DNA from: Diadophis punctatus similis
Taxonomy: Eukaryota; Chordata; Lepidosauria; Squamata; Dipsadidae
DNA: 64,000 nt
Direction: 5' to 3'
Assembly (NCBI GenBank): GCA_023053685.1
Contig: JALIGW010000040.1
Coordinates: forward strand, 186,001 to 250,000
Both the position numbers and the translations under genes were made by a program. Position 1 is the first letter of the stretch, and every line of letters begins with the position of its first letter. The notes beneath the pieces were generated by a model. It made no database searches, was not told the DNA's origin, and was given only the letters and a program-made list of their open reading frames with translations. This document shows positions 1 to 12,200 of this stretch, one piece after another.

Positions 1-99
1 TGGAGTCTGCAGCCTCTGCATTCCATCTTCCTCTTCCCTCCCCCCAATTCTTTGGCAAGTTGAAAAGCGCTAATATTCATAGGAAGCATAAGCTAATTC

Positions 100-356
100 A
101 ATCTTATTTATTATTTATTTATTTTGTGAGATTTATATACCGCCTCACAGTGCAAGCACTCTCTAAGCGGTTTACACCAGTAAGCAATGTATGTTTATAT
201 TGCCCCCGACAATCTGGGTCCTCATTTTACCTACCTCGGAAGGATGGAAGGCTGAGTCAACCTTGAGCCGGTGAGATTTGAACCGCTGACCTGCGGATCA
301 TTGTCAGCTAAAGTGGCATGCAGTACCTGCCTCTAACCACTGCGCCACCTCGGCTC
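100..356 (-). repeat. tRNA-derived SINE, subfamily B (AAATA tail)
   Basis: Read on the - strand it begins GAGCCGAGGTGGCGCAGTGG (A-box-like), has a B-box-like GGTTCAAATCTC, then a conserved body and an (AAATA)n-like tail. The 3' part differs from the more common subfamily here: it carries an extra stretch ending in a 'TGCTTGCACT' segment. A second copy is at 50500-50753. Family name (Sauria/Squam-type) is not certain. Confidence 0.85.
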
Positions 357-364
357 TTTTTGAC

Positions 365-476
365 AGACCCAGATTGTTGGTGGCAATTTGCTAACTTTGT
401 AAACCGCTTAGAGAAGGCTGTAAAGACTATGGAGCGGTATATAAGTCTAAGTGCTATTGCTATCGTTATTATCCAA
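365..476 (+). repeat. tRNA-derived SINE, subfamily A, 3' fragment
   Basis: Matches the 3' half of the common SINE (ACCCAGATTGTTGG to GTGCTATTGCTAT). It abuts the antisense copy at 100-356, so the two lie head to head. The tRNA-like head is missing. Confidence 0.75.
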
Positions 477-1849
477 GAAGCAAACAGGCTTCTGGCTGAA
501 AATAGTGACATTTAATCATGATAAATACAACAATTGGGTTGAGGGTAAGTGACTGGCCCAACTGACACAGGTAGCAGCAGCAGCAAAAAGGGAGAAGAGC
601 CAAGGCCAGTAAGGGAAGTAGAAGAGGAGGGATTGTTATGGGTTGTGGGAACCCAGCTCTTCTCTACACAGAAGATGGGATTCTACATTGGCTTGTAATT
701 GTTGTACATTTCCTTATGTTTTTAGACAATTTATATTGCCCATGTAATCTAAGTGACTCTTAAATGGCATACAAAGAAAAACATTAACACAATTTATACA
801 TATAAAAAAAAGCCCAGAACTGGGCGTATGTCCTGGGAGGGAAATCATTCCACTTCTAGTCACTAAGATTATTTCTAATTTTATTTATATTCCATTTTTA
901 TTAGTTTTATAAATAACTCAAGGCAAAAAGCATATCTAATATTCCTTCCTCCTCCCGTTTCCCCCAAACAACCCTGTGAGATGGTTTGGGCTGAGAGAGG
1001 GGGACTGATCCCAGAGTCGCCCAGCCAGCTTTCACAGCTAAGGCAGGACTAGAACTCGCTGTTGCCTGGTTTCCACCCTTTAGCAAATAAACTGGTCCAG
1101 AGTGCCGTGTTTGTGGCTACTAGTCTAGGTAGCATCCAGAGGGTTGGGCCAGGCAATATCACATCAAGGAAGCAATTCTGGCTTTCGAGGCCTACCTGGT
1201 GCCCCCCAAATCAACCCCAACAAGAGCCCCAGAAAGTCTGGTGAGTGAGCCTCCGGACAAGCTGTCACAGCCTTGACTCCAACCCGTGTGGGATTCGTTG
1301 TCTAGTTTTGAAATAAACCAACACCAGCCAAAACTTCCAAGAGAGAACAATGGTGATTTTATTTACTACTTTGCAAAGAGGATGCCCCCCCCTGCACACG
1401 CAGGTACAGTGGACATCAGTGTTTGCCTTCTATTCTCTATTGTCCTTCCAAATTTACCTCCCACCGTTTTCTGATTGGCTTAGTAGTCATGCCGTCAAAA
1501 CCTATCCCAAGCCTCTAAAGTGAGTACATTATCTCCGCCCCTGATTACATCTCCCACTACTCTAATTCTACCTCCCCCTCCCCTTATTTACGAATCTCCT
1601 ACTTCCTAGGGCTTGTCTCTAGAGTAACTTATGTATCAGCAAATTCTGGCTAAGGCCGGTTTCTAGCATAGCCGAGGCCTCTAATCCTGGCTTCAGCCTG
1701 GCTCAGGAGATTAGAAAGGCAGACAATGTAGCTTCTTCACAGGCCGCCATGTCACCTTACAGTTTCTGTAAAAACAATCGGCTCTCTTTCCCACCCCCAG
1801 TAAAAATGGCTCCCTGCAACTCCAGTCTCAGTCCCCGATCCCTGCCTCA
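477..1849. other. upstream intergenic DNA, no gene seen; one MIR-like SINE remnant
   Basis: No credible exon. About 950-1075 resembles an antisense MIR/CORE-type SINE (a 'cccagccagctttcacagctaaggcaggactagaac' type block, given here only as a description of position 1015-1055). The GC content rises after 1740 toward the MYCBP CpG island. Confidence 0.4.
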
Positions 1850-2293
1850 GCCTCCCAAAGGGAAGCGGAGGCGGCGGGGATCCCGCAGCATTTCAGGGCT
1901 CCTGCACAGAGCTGCCCCTTTACTTCACCTCCACTCCCGACTCCCGAGGCTCATCAAATACCAACTGCTCCCAGGCACCCCAAGGGCCTCCGCCAGGGCC
2001 GTCCGGGCAAGGATCCCGGCTCATCCGGCCGCTCCTCGGCCTCCTCGCGCAGACAGAGGGAGGCCCCGCCCCCTTCCTCCGCCTCTGGCCCAAAGAAGCG
2101 CAGAGGGGAAGCCGGCGGCGGAAGGGGAGGGGCCCGCTGGGGCGGTGCCACTGGTGTCCATGGCGACGTGCGGACGCCGCCGCGCGCTCAAGAGGCGGGC
2201 GGCGGCGCACGCGTCCTCCCGTTTCCTGCGCGGGTGGCCCGGGAGCAGCAGCAGCGGCAGCAGCAGCAGCAGCGAGAGGAGCCGAAGGCGGCC
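1850..2293 (+). promoter_or_regulatory. MYCBP: CpG island, promoter and 5'UTR of MYCBP
   Basis: Strongly GC- and CpG-rich sequence directly upstream of the MYCBP start, extending through its first introns. It includes ETS-like CGGAAG-type sites and a CAG/CGG trinucleotide run at about 2245-2275 that probably lies in the 5'UTR. Long ORFs on both strands here reflect base composition. The transcription start cannot be placed from sequence alone. Confidence 0.6.
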
Positions 2294-2988
2294 ATGGCCA
2301 GCTACAAGGTGAGGTGGGGGCGCCGCCGGGACCGGGCTTGGGGGGGGGGGGCCGCGCCGCGCTTGACTCCCTCCTTTCTGCCCGCCCTGCGGTGTAGGCC
2401 GCCGACTCCAAGAGGGAGCAGTTCCGGCGCTACCTGGAGAAGTCCGGCGTGATGGACACTCTGACCAAAGGTAGGGCGGCTCGGCACGGGGGGAGAGGGA
2501 GGGGGGAGGCGCCGCTCGGTTCTGCCAGCCGGGTCGCCAGCGCCGCTTCCGCTTTCTCGCCCTGCAGTGCTGGTGGCGCTGTACGAGGAGCCCGAGAAGC
2601 CCAGCTGCGCCCTCGAGTATCCTTGGCCGGGCGGAGCGGGTGGGGTGGGAGGGGAGGGCCGGGCTGGGCCTTGGGAGGCGTCATGGCCCTTGACTCCCGT
2701 CTCAAAGCTTCCTGAAGCACCACCTGGGAGCCGCGGCGCCCGAGAACCCCGAGGTGGAAGCCCTCCGCCTGGAGGTGGCCGAGATGAAGGAAAAGTACGA
2801 AGCCCTCCTGGAAGAAAACCGGAAGCTGAAAGCCAAGGTAAAGCAGGTCTCTCCGGAGGCCTCGGCCTTTCGCTCTGAGAGAATCGACCGCCAGACCGGC
2901 TCCCTCGTCTGGGGGAGACTAACCACCTCTCTCTCCTTTTCAGCTGGCCCAGTATGAACCACCGCAAGAAGAGAAGCGGGGAGAATAA
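2294..2988 (+). CDS. MYCBP: MYC-binding protein (AMY-1), five exons
   Basis: Coding exons are 2294-2308, 2398-2470, 2568-2616, 2708-2837 and 2944-2988. All introns are GT-AG and phases join cleanly, giving 312 nt including TAA, or 103 aa, the length I know for mammalian MYCBP. The protein begins MASYKAADSKREQF and ends QEEKRGE. Residues about 56-95 (PEVEALRLEVAEMKEKYEAL and following) form the charged, leucine-repeat coiled coil typical of the family. The known role is binding the N-terminal region of c-Myc and A-kinase anchoring proteins, in cytoplasm and nucleus. The start is chosen because the ATG has a good context (GGCCATGG) and matches the family N terminus. Introns are unusually short (89, 97, 91 and 106 bp). 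It lies head to tail with RRAGC. Confidence 0.97.
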
Positions 2989-3004
2989 GCCTTGTACATG
3001 CCTC

Positions 3005-3010
3005 AATAAA
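3005..3010 (+). terminator. MYCBP: MYCBP polyadenylation signal
   Basis: AATAAA lies 17 bases after the stop codon. It implies a very short 3'UTR of about 35-50 nt, although a further downstream site cannot be excluded. Confidence 0.7.
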
Positions 3011-3494
3011 AGATCTGGAAGGACGCATGTCTGGAGTCTTGCAACTTTTTCTTGTGGCCATGGTTTTACTTGGAGGGCTGTTCAGGTGGGCCCCTTTCAG
3101 TTGAAAGCTGAACAACTTGTTCTGCAACCATTTGAAGTTCCAATGAGGCTGATCCTTGGAGTTTTAGCCACCCTAGCACACCTGTGGTCACAATCTGGGC
3201 ACTTGGCAACTGGTTCACACTTACAACTGATTGTAGCACTCCATCATTGCATGTTCCCCATTTGCAACCTTCCCTGCTAGCTTCCCCTTAATCCACCTGT
3301 GCATCCTCACTCAACCCGTCTACTTGGGCTGATCCTTCCTGACTGGTATTGCTCCCCCATGCACCCTTCCTGATCTGCAGAGCACACCCTTGTTCCCTCT
3401 CCCACTGGGCAGCAGCCATTTGCATGCCTGCTGTCCTTGGACTTGTAAGTTTTTGCCACCTTCTCTACTAAGTCAGCAGGAAGTAGTCACACCT

Positions 3495-3540
<46 letters not shown>

Positions 3541-3660
3541 ATGGATTTATATGCTGCCCAACTCCCAGGGGACTCTGGGCGGCTCACAACATGTCAATCC
3601 GTTTTCCAATATAAAAAGACAACAATTTAAAAGCTACAAAAATTAAAAAACATCTAACAT
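3495..3660 (-). repeat. CR1-type LINE 3' tail fragment
   Basis: An ATTT-repeat followed by 'gctgcccaactcccaggg' and 'gactctgggcggctcac' is the antisense 3' terminus shared with the large CR1 copies at 10.3 kb and 27.2 kb. Only the last 100-150 bp are present. Confidence 0.75.
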
Positions 3661-4260
3661 TCATAACCAAGGGGGGAGACCCATATCCCATAATGTGGGA
3701 TTCAGTTAATGATGGCACCTGGGACTACAGAGATTGCCATTGCTAAGGTATAGGTCAAAAAGCCGTGACAGCATCACTCAAGGACGATATCCCAAATGCC
3801 ATTGTAAGTTGACCATTGTATGTCTAGGTATCGAAGGTTTAGACATTCCCCCATAGAAATATATTCATCTTTCAATCTAAAGTTATAGATCAGTGACAAT
3901 GTTATAATATTCTGGAATAATTACTCATATTATAGAGTTAGGATGTTATTTACTAGTTGAAAAGATGAAATATGCCTAGAATTGGGAGGAAGAGTAGATA
4001 AAAAGGATGTAAAAACATCACTTTGAGTTTAGAAGTAATAAAGGGTTATGGCAATAAAGGAAAATAAGATAAAAAGCTGAGAAGTACAGGTGTAAAGTAA
4101 GAAAGTTTTCAAACGAGGCAAATCAAGACCAAAAAATTATAGAATAGAAATCTAATATAGGATACTTTTTACAATTACAAATGTAACAAACTAGTCGTTA
4201 GAATTAACTACGTTTATACGTCTATTGGATTAATATATATTGTTAGACTCAATTTAAATC
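3661..4260. other. MYCBP-RRAGC intergenic, AT-rich
   Basis: About 3710-3830 looks like a decayed piece of a DNA transposon that also appears at 39457-39560 (shared wording around 'ttgttaagtga'/'aagttgaccattgta'). The rest is AT-rich with no exon or repeat I can name. Confidence 0.3.
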
Positions 4261-4261
4261 A

Positions 4262-4910
4262 AATTACAGTCAGGTCTTCCCTTCCCCGGCTTCAGCCTCG
4301 CTCTCGGGGCTCCGGACTCTCGCGAAGCGAGCGGGGGGCTGCAGGGGATTCGGCTGGGCTGGCTGCCCTGCAACCGCCCGGCCGGAGGGGGCGCCCGCGG
4401 CGGCCCGGACCCGGAAGCAGCCCGGCGGCAGGGAGGCGTGTCCTTGGGGGTCACGTGGCCACCGCGCCGGCGTCGGCCAATCGGCTGGGCGTCCGCCTCG
4501 GGCCGGGCTCATCATGGCCGCCATGCCGTTCGGGGCCGCGGGCGCCGCCGAAGAGCCGGCGCAACTGTCCGGCGCAGCTTTGCCCGCGGGCAGCCTGGGC
4601 GCGGCCGATGCCTTCCCCAAAGACTTCGGCTACGGCGCCGACGAGGACGAGGCGGGCGAGGACGACGGGGCCGAACTGGCGGGAGGCGGCGGCGGCGGGA
4701 TCGGCCTGGCGGGGCCCGGAGGCGGGCTGGGGGCCGGCGGGGGCGACTCCTCCAAGCAGCCCCGCATCCTGCTGATGGGGCTGCGGCGCAGCGGGAAGTC
4801 CTCGATCCAGAAGGTGCCCTTCGGCGAAGGCCGGGCTCTGCGGGGCCTGGGCGGGCTGGCGAGGCTGCGGGGAGGGGGAGGAGGAGGAGGTCCGGCCTGA
4901 GCAGCCTGTG
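4262..4910 (+). promoter_or_regulatory. RRAGC: CpG island and promoter of RRAGC
   Basis: An abrupt change from AT-rich to CpG-rich sequence at about 4265, running through exon 1. It contains a CCAAT box (4477-4481) and an E-box (4450-4459). No TATA box is seen. A CpG-island promoter suits a widely expressed gene. Confidence 0.65.
4450..4459 (+). promoter_or_regulatory. RRAGC: CLEAR-like E-box (GTCACGTGGC)
   Basis: Matches 9 of 10 bases of the CLEAR element GTCACGTGAC bound by TFEB/TFE3, 55 bp before the RRAGC start codon. Rag GTPase genes are known TFEB/TFE3 targets in mammals, so the site is a plausible feedback element. Occupancy is inferred. Confidence 0.5.
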
Positions 4911-7900
4911 GTTTGTGCCCGGCAGGTGGTCTTCCACAAAATGTCCCCCAACGAGACGCTCTTCCTGGAGAGCACCAACAAAATCTACAAGGACGACGTC
5001 TCCAACAGCTCCTTCGTGAACTTCCAGATCTGGGACTTTCCTGGCCAGATGGATTTCTTCGATCCCACCTTTGACTACGAGATGATCTTCCGAGGCACCG
5101 GAGCTCTCATTTACGTCATTGACGCGCAGGTGGGGAGGGGGGGACAAGCAACGGCCCCCGAAGCCTTAAGGGACAAAGAGTAACGCTGAGCTCAGTGTAA
5201 ACTAACCACGGTTTGCGGTAACAATGCAATTAACTTGTTATTGTTTCCTCTGCTTTTCTCTCAACTTCTTGACCTCCAAAGGGTCTAGAAATGGTCTCCA
5301 GTGAAAGCTGCTCTTGGGATTCCTGTAAAGATCCAATCGGCTCAGAGCAATCTTGAAAGTTTTTACGGTGTCTAGTGAACTAAACGGATCCTGCAAAAAC
5401 AGATATATTCCATTTCTTTTACAGGACGACTATATGGAAGCATTAACCAGGCTTCATATTACGGTTTCCAAAGCCTACAAAATCAATCCAGAAATGAACT
5501 TTGAAGTTTTTATTCATAAAGTTGATGGCTTATCGGATGACCATAAAATTGAAACTCAAAGGGACATCCATCAAAGAGCCAATGATGATCTTGCCGATGC
5601 TGGCTTAGAAAAGCTACATCTTAGGCAAGTGAAATTTCTGTAGTTTCTTACATGCTTTTGAATGGCTGTTACTAATTACAAGTTGGGGCCTCTTTCATTG
5701 AAGAAATGCTATTTTGATTGTACCCATGGCACGATTCCAGAAGTGGCTGCCATTTTTCCCTGGCCAGAAAATGCCACTGCCGAGTGCCCCAACAACAAAA
5801 TGCTGCATTTTGCTGCCTTAACAAGGTCTGAAAGCTGTAGAAAGCACTCTGCAATCCGCCTTAAGCAGCAAAACGACACACCTTGTTCCCAGGCTGCAGG
5901 ATGGCAACCCGAATGTGACCGCCATTTTGTCTCACACACAAAGTGGCAGCAGCTTCCAGAATTGTGCCATGCGGCCGCGCGATAAAGCAATCCATTCCAT
6001 TGCTCTGGAAGAGGAGGGGGGTGTTTGAGCTGCTGGGTGGGAATCAGCCCTGTGGAGACCCAGTGAGAGTGGGAAAAGGCCTGTGAGGCCAGGGGGCAGG
6101 AAGTGGAGCATGGGGCTTCGTGGTGGAGGTGGAGGAGGCCTTGGCCTTGGGTGGGCCAGGGCAGGCGGACCTGCGCCTCTGCTCAGCTTCCAAGGGCCTT
6201 CCCCATGCCGGAGGCACCTCATGCTCCACTTAATGACCTGCACGCTTGTTTAATGACTCAGCACTCATTTTTGGGTGGGGAAGGGAACAGCCAAAGCGCA
6301 GAATATACTTTTTCTGAATCTCAAATGCTGTCACAATTAGTAATTCTACTTTTTCTCATCTGGTATTTTTCTGATTGTATCGTTTTCTTGAATTTCTGAA
6401 AACTGAAATTTGGTTCATCTTGAAACAAAGTTCTTTCCTCTCTCAGCTGTTAGTTTGTTTCTTGATTTGGTATAAATATAGTATTTCTAAACAGATCATT
6501 TATTTACATACCAAGCAGTTTATTAAGTGGTTAATTGAAATGAAAATGTTAGTGGAGATTTCATAATCTTTCCCCCCCAGTGCCTAATTTTTAAGAGACA
6601 AGCACTAACCAGTGTATTTGGATTAGGGTTTAATGTGCAATGCAGATCCAGGTTGTTTCAGTAAATCATAACTCTTATTAGTTAGTTAATTGTGAATCAC
6701 ACAAAGAAATGAATTTCAACAGATTCCAATTGGGGAATGATATCAGTGGTGGTATTAATTTGGCCAAAACAGCAGGTAACATTTGAAACCATTCAGGTAA
6801 CTAATTATAGAGTTCTTTTTTATTTTTTTTAGCTTTTATTTGACCAGCATCTATGATCACTCAATATTTGAGGCCTTCAGTAAGGTGGTGCAGAAGCTCA
6901 TTCCACAGCTGCCCACTTTGGAAAACTTGCTGAATATCTTTATATCAGTAAGTAACAGTTAATTACTCCACATTTTGAAAGGGTGAATAATGTGGTGAAA
7001 GTTAGCAAATGAGTGGTTTTCATTTAGGAGATGGTGAAATTGACACCAAGAGATCTTGGAAAGAACTTTTGCCTCGAAAGCAGAGGTGGGTTGGAGACTG
7101 CTCAATCTTGCTGAGCTTTAACAGATTATTTGGTTTATATTAGACATTTTAAACTAATAATCTTTGTATATAAAAGATTTGGATTGCACACTACTAAAAT
7201 TATTAAAGTGTGTGGTGTGTTCAATAATTCCTTTATATTGTGGATATTTTTACCTCCTAAGTATATACAATAAAGTATTGCAAAATAAATAAAAGCAAAT
7301 GAATCTTGGGACAAATGTGGGCATTTGTGAGATGTAATCTTAATTTAAACCTGTCTTTTCATTTTCTGAAGAACTCGGGGATTGAGAAAGCTTTTCTTTT
7401 TGATGTTGTCAGCAAGATCTATATTGCAACAGACAGTTCCCCTGTTGACATGCAGTCCTACGAGTTATGTTGCGACATGATTGACGTTGTCATTGATGTT
7501 TCTTGCATATATGGGTAAGTAAATGCTCTAGAAGTATGGAACAACAATCGTGAAAGAAGCCAGTGACGTCTAAGATCCTTTACTGTTCAGGGATATTTTG
7601 AGAAATGCAGGATAACCTTAAAATTGTGAAGGATTTAGTTTATAAGGTGGGGGATGCTATGCCGCCTTGCTTATTGTTGGCATAATTTTGTCAACCAAAC
7701 TGATTTTGTCTAGAATCCTGAGCAAGCGTCCTTATGAAACCTGGTATGTCTCACGTCATGATCACAGTACAGGTATTTCTGTCAAAATATAACTGCTGCC
7801 CAGAGTTACCTTGTCAATGAGATGGGCAGCATATAAATTTAATGAATAAATAAAATAACAGGTCTTTCAGTATTATGATAAGCTGACTTTTATATTAATA

Positions 7901-9112
7901 TAAATTAATATTAATGTAAATGTAAGGATATATAACAGCATTCCGTGTGCCTTCGGCGTTCAGTTATGCCGGCCACATGACCACGGAATTGTCATCAGAC
8001 AGCTCTGGCTCTTCAGTGTAGAAACGGAGATGAGCACCGCCCCCTAGAGTCAGGAACGACGTATGTGCGAGGGGAACATTTACCTTTACCTTTTTAAGGA
8101 TATAAAACGTGTAGATTAATCAAGCTAAAAAGCAAATGTACATTTCTGAAGTTGTCATAAATTGTAAAGATTGTAAATTTGTTGTAAAGTTCTGTTCAGT
8201 TGCTTAAATATAAATGAGGCATCTGAGTTGTATCAAGTTTAAGTGCTCAATCTAAATCTCAGGTTTGCTGAACAGTCTTTCTCCTTCAACCTACTCTAGG
8301 TTAAAAGAAGATGGCAGCGGTAGTGCATATGACGAGGAATCTATGGCAATTATTAAACTCAATAACACAACTGTTTTATATTTAAAAGAAGTGACAAAAT
8401 TTCTAGCCTTGGTGTGTATCCTCAGAGAAGAAAGCTTTGAACGCAAAGGTGAGCAAATGGGCTTGTGCGCCTCATAATTTTGTTCCGTCAATCAATCAAT
8501 CTTTATCACAGTCACGGACCAGCAGCACAAACAACACCATTAAAACAATAATCATAGTTTTGTTATTTTTTCCAAAATAGAAAATACGCTCTGCTTCAAA
8601 CTCAGGGCAAAACAGTTTCATCTGAAATATTTAGTCTGAGCTGCCTGTGCCCTAGTGAGGTGAAAGTTGGAATATACTACAAGTGTTCCAAGTATCATAT
8701 AGGGAGCAACATTAGAAATGTTTCAGTTCATTGGAAGCAGTGGCTGCTCAGAATGTCCTTTTGTTTCATCTATTAGTTCCACAAAACTATCACGAGAAAT
8801 TGCTTTAAAACTGCATTAAAGATTGCCCTAACAGGCAATGAGATAATTATTCTAGCATGGGAGGGAGGGCAGTTTCTCTAACTCAGGGATCCCCAACTCC
8901 TGGTATCGGTCCACGGCCTGTTAGGAACTGCGCCATACAAACGGTGGGTGAGCGAGCAAAGCTTCATCTGCGCATGGACAGGATCTTGGTTGCATGTGAA
9001 ACCATCCCCGCCAAGTCCATGGAAGACAATTTTTCTTCTGAAACTGGTCCCTGGTGCCAGAAAGGTTGGAGACCGCTGCGTAATACATTAGCTAAAGAGC
9101 CACGTAATAAAT

Positions 9113-9144
<32 letters not shown>

Positions 9145-9178
9145 TATATATATGTATGTATGTATATGTGTATATGTG

Positions 9179-9271
<93 letters not shown>

Positions 9272-12200
9272 ATATATATATATTATATATATTATATATA
9301 TTGTATATATATATGTATATATATTGTATATATACTGTATATATTTGTCAGCCACCCAGAGTCACAGAGTGAGTGGGCGGCCATATAACTTTTCTAAAAT
9401 AAGAGTTTGAACCATTGTACAAATGACAATCAAGAAAAAGGGCATTATCCTAAAATTACATTAAATGCCAGACAGCATTGGTAGTCCTTGAATTATGGCA
9501 ATTGGAAGTGGTTGAAAATTTCTTGGATTGATATAATCTGAATCTGTCCCCTCTTTATGCATCAGTCTGTCTGTTAGAAGACTAATATAAATTTTCAAAT
9601 ATTTGCACAAAATTCTATGTGTTTTCCAAAATGCTTTTTAAAGAGAGTTATTTGATAACCTTTTTTGGAGATTTTTCTGTTGAGTAGGTGCCCCACAGTT
9701 GATAGAACATTTTTGGTAAGCCAGGAAAAGAAGAGGTAAGGAAGCCTCTAGAAAAGCTTGCTTGCCATACATTCTTTGAAATGCACTTCTCTTAGAAGTA
9801 GTTATTTGCCTTTTCCACTTTTTTCTATAAGAAACCTCTGAAGAGTCCTTTATAAAGTTAATCTTTCTGTTGTTGTCTTTGGAAATGCCTCGGACATCTA
9901 CTAATAAGCCTGCTTTTCTTTGCCCAACCCAACTTTCAAACATTTTCCCGGGAGAACTTGCTCAGTTCAGCATTCTAGAATTATTCTAATTGCTTTATCC
10001 CATATAAAGAGAGTGCTCAGAGAGTGCTGTGAAGCATTAGGGACCAGTATATAAGTCTAACTGCTATTGCTATAAAAAATATTGAAAACTGAGTGGCAGT
10101 CTCTCTTAGTAGAGAATCGTAGCTTCAGTCCTAAATCCAAGGGAATTGATATATTGAGGACTTTTTTTTGCAACTGTCCATTGGGAAGAGAGCGCCTGCT
10201 TGATTGCAGCATCGCTGGCTGTACTGGTTATCAACTCTTAGGTGGCCAAGATCACTTTTCGCTTTCAAGCGGGTCTCTTTTTGTAAGGAGGAACGGCATT
10301 TATCTATCTATCTATTTATCCCTCCCTCCCTCCCTCCCTCCCTTCTTATAAGCCGCCCAACTCCCGAGGAACTCAGGGTGGCATACAACATGTAAGAGGA
10401 ACAATCAATTAAAAAAACATAATATTAATTAAAAACAATTAGAAAAGATTTCCATTGGTCTAGTTTTAGCCCGCCTGCTTGAAAAGCCATGTTTTCACGG
10501 CTTTGCGGAAGGCCAGCAGGGTGGGGATAGTTCGGATCTCTGGTGGTAGGTAGTTCCAAAGAAAGGGAGCTCCCACAGAGAAAGCTCTCCCTCGCGGTCC
10601 CGCCAGCTGGCATTGCGTGGTTGACGGGACCTGGAGGAGACCAACTCTGTGGGATCTAACCGGTCGTAGGGAGGTATGTGGCAGGATGCGGTCCCGCAAG
10701 TAGCCTGGTCTTGAGCCATGTAGGGCTTTAAAGGTTACAACCAACACCTTAAATTGCAACCGGAGACTAATGGGCAGCCAATGCAGCTGGCGGAAAAGTG
10801 GTGTCACGTGGGTGTATCTTGGTGCACCCACTACAGCTCGCACAGTTGCATTTTGCACCAATTGCAGTCTCCGGATACTCTTCAAGGGTAGCCCCATGTA
10901 GAGCGCGTTACAGTAATCCAGCCGGGAGGTGATGAGGGCATGAGTGACTGAGAGCAGAGCCTCCCTCTCCAAGTAAGGCCGCAATTGGTGCACCAGGCGA
11001 ACCTGTGCAAAGGTCCCCCTAGCCACAGCTGTAAGGTGTTGATCCAATTTAAGCTGTGGATCTAGGAGGGCACCCAAATTGCGGACACATTCCGAGGGAG
11101 TTAATTTCTCTCCCCCAAGAACCAAGGAGGGACGATCGACGTAGTCCTTGGGGGGCAATATCCACAGCCACTCGGTCTTGTCAGGGTTGAGTTTGAGCCT
11201 GTTCCTACCCATCCAGACCCTAACATCGTCCAGGCACCGGCACATCACATCCACTGCTTCCCTGAACTGAGACGGGGTGGAGATGTATAACTGGGTGTCA
11301 TCAGCATATTGCTGGAACCTCACCCCGTGTCGACGGATGATCTCACCCAGCAGTTTCATGTAAATGTTAAACAGAATGGATGAGAGGACCGAGCCCTGAG
11401 GCACCCCGCAAATCAGGGGCCTAGGGGTCGACCTCTGTCCTGCCAACACCGACTGCGTCCTATCGGAGAGGTAGGAGGAGAACCACCGTAATACAGTGCC
11501 ACTCACTCCCACCTCGCCGAGACGACACAGAAGGATACCATGGTCAATGGTATCGAAAGCCGCTGAGAGGTCAAGAAGCACCAAGATGGGGGAATGACCT
11601 CCATCCCGGCCCCGCCAGAGGTCCTCCATCAGGGTGACCAAAGCAGTCTCCGTGCTGTAGCTGGGCCTGAAACCCGATTGAAAGGGATCCAGATAATCAG
11701 TATCATCCAATAACTGCAGGAGCTGGAGTGCCACCACTTTCTCCACAACCTTACCCACAAAGGGTAGGTTGGAGACCGGACGAAAGTTCTTTAAATCCGC
11801 TGGGTCCAGGGAAGTCTTCTTGTGGAGGGGCCTCACCGCCGCAACTTTTAAGGGCTGTGGGACGGACCCTTCTCTCAAAGAAGCGTTGACCAACACCTGG
11901 AGCCAGCCGCGTGAGACCTTCCTGCTGGCCGAAACCAGCCAGGAGGGACACGGATCCAACAAACAAGTGGTGGAGCTCAACGCTTCTATGGCCTTATCTG
12001 TATCATCAGGAGTAACCGGTTCGAACTCGTCCCATATAACAGGACTAGGACCTATCCCTTTCACCTCGGCCTTTATTGCCCAATCGGAGTCCAGGTCCGA
12101 CCAGATCTGAGCGACTTTATCCGCCAGAAACTAAACAAATTCCTCAGGTCTACCCTTCAAGGGCTGCTCGCCTCCCCCCGTTGTCAGGAGGGAATGAGTG

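Noticed and set aside
1749..3006. Long ORFs on both strands across the MYCBP CpG island
   Set aside because: They overlap spliced MYCBP exons and introns in other frames; GC-rich sequence lacks stop codons by chance.
4438..5147. Arg/Pro-rich ORFs across RRAGC exon 1
   Set aside because: Shadows of the RRAGC first exons; compositional.
5662..5985. Additional RRAGC exon in intron 3
   Set aside because: It is an inverted-repeat element; the protein is complete without it.
9092..9410. Tyr-Ile repeat proteins
   Set aside because: Translation of the (TA)n microsatellite.
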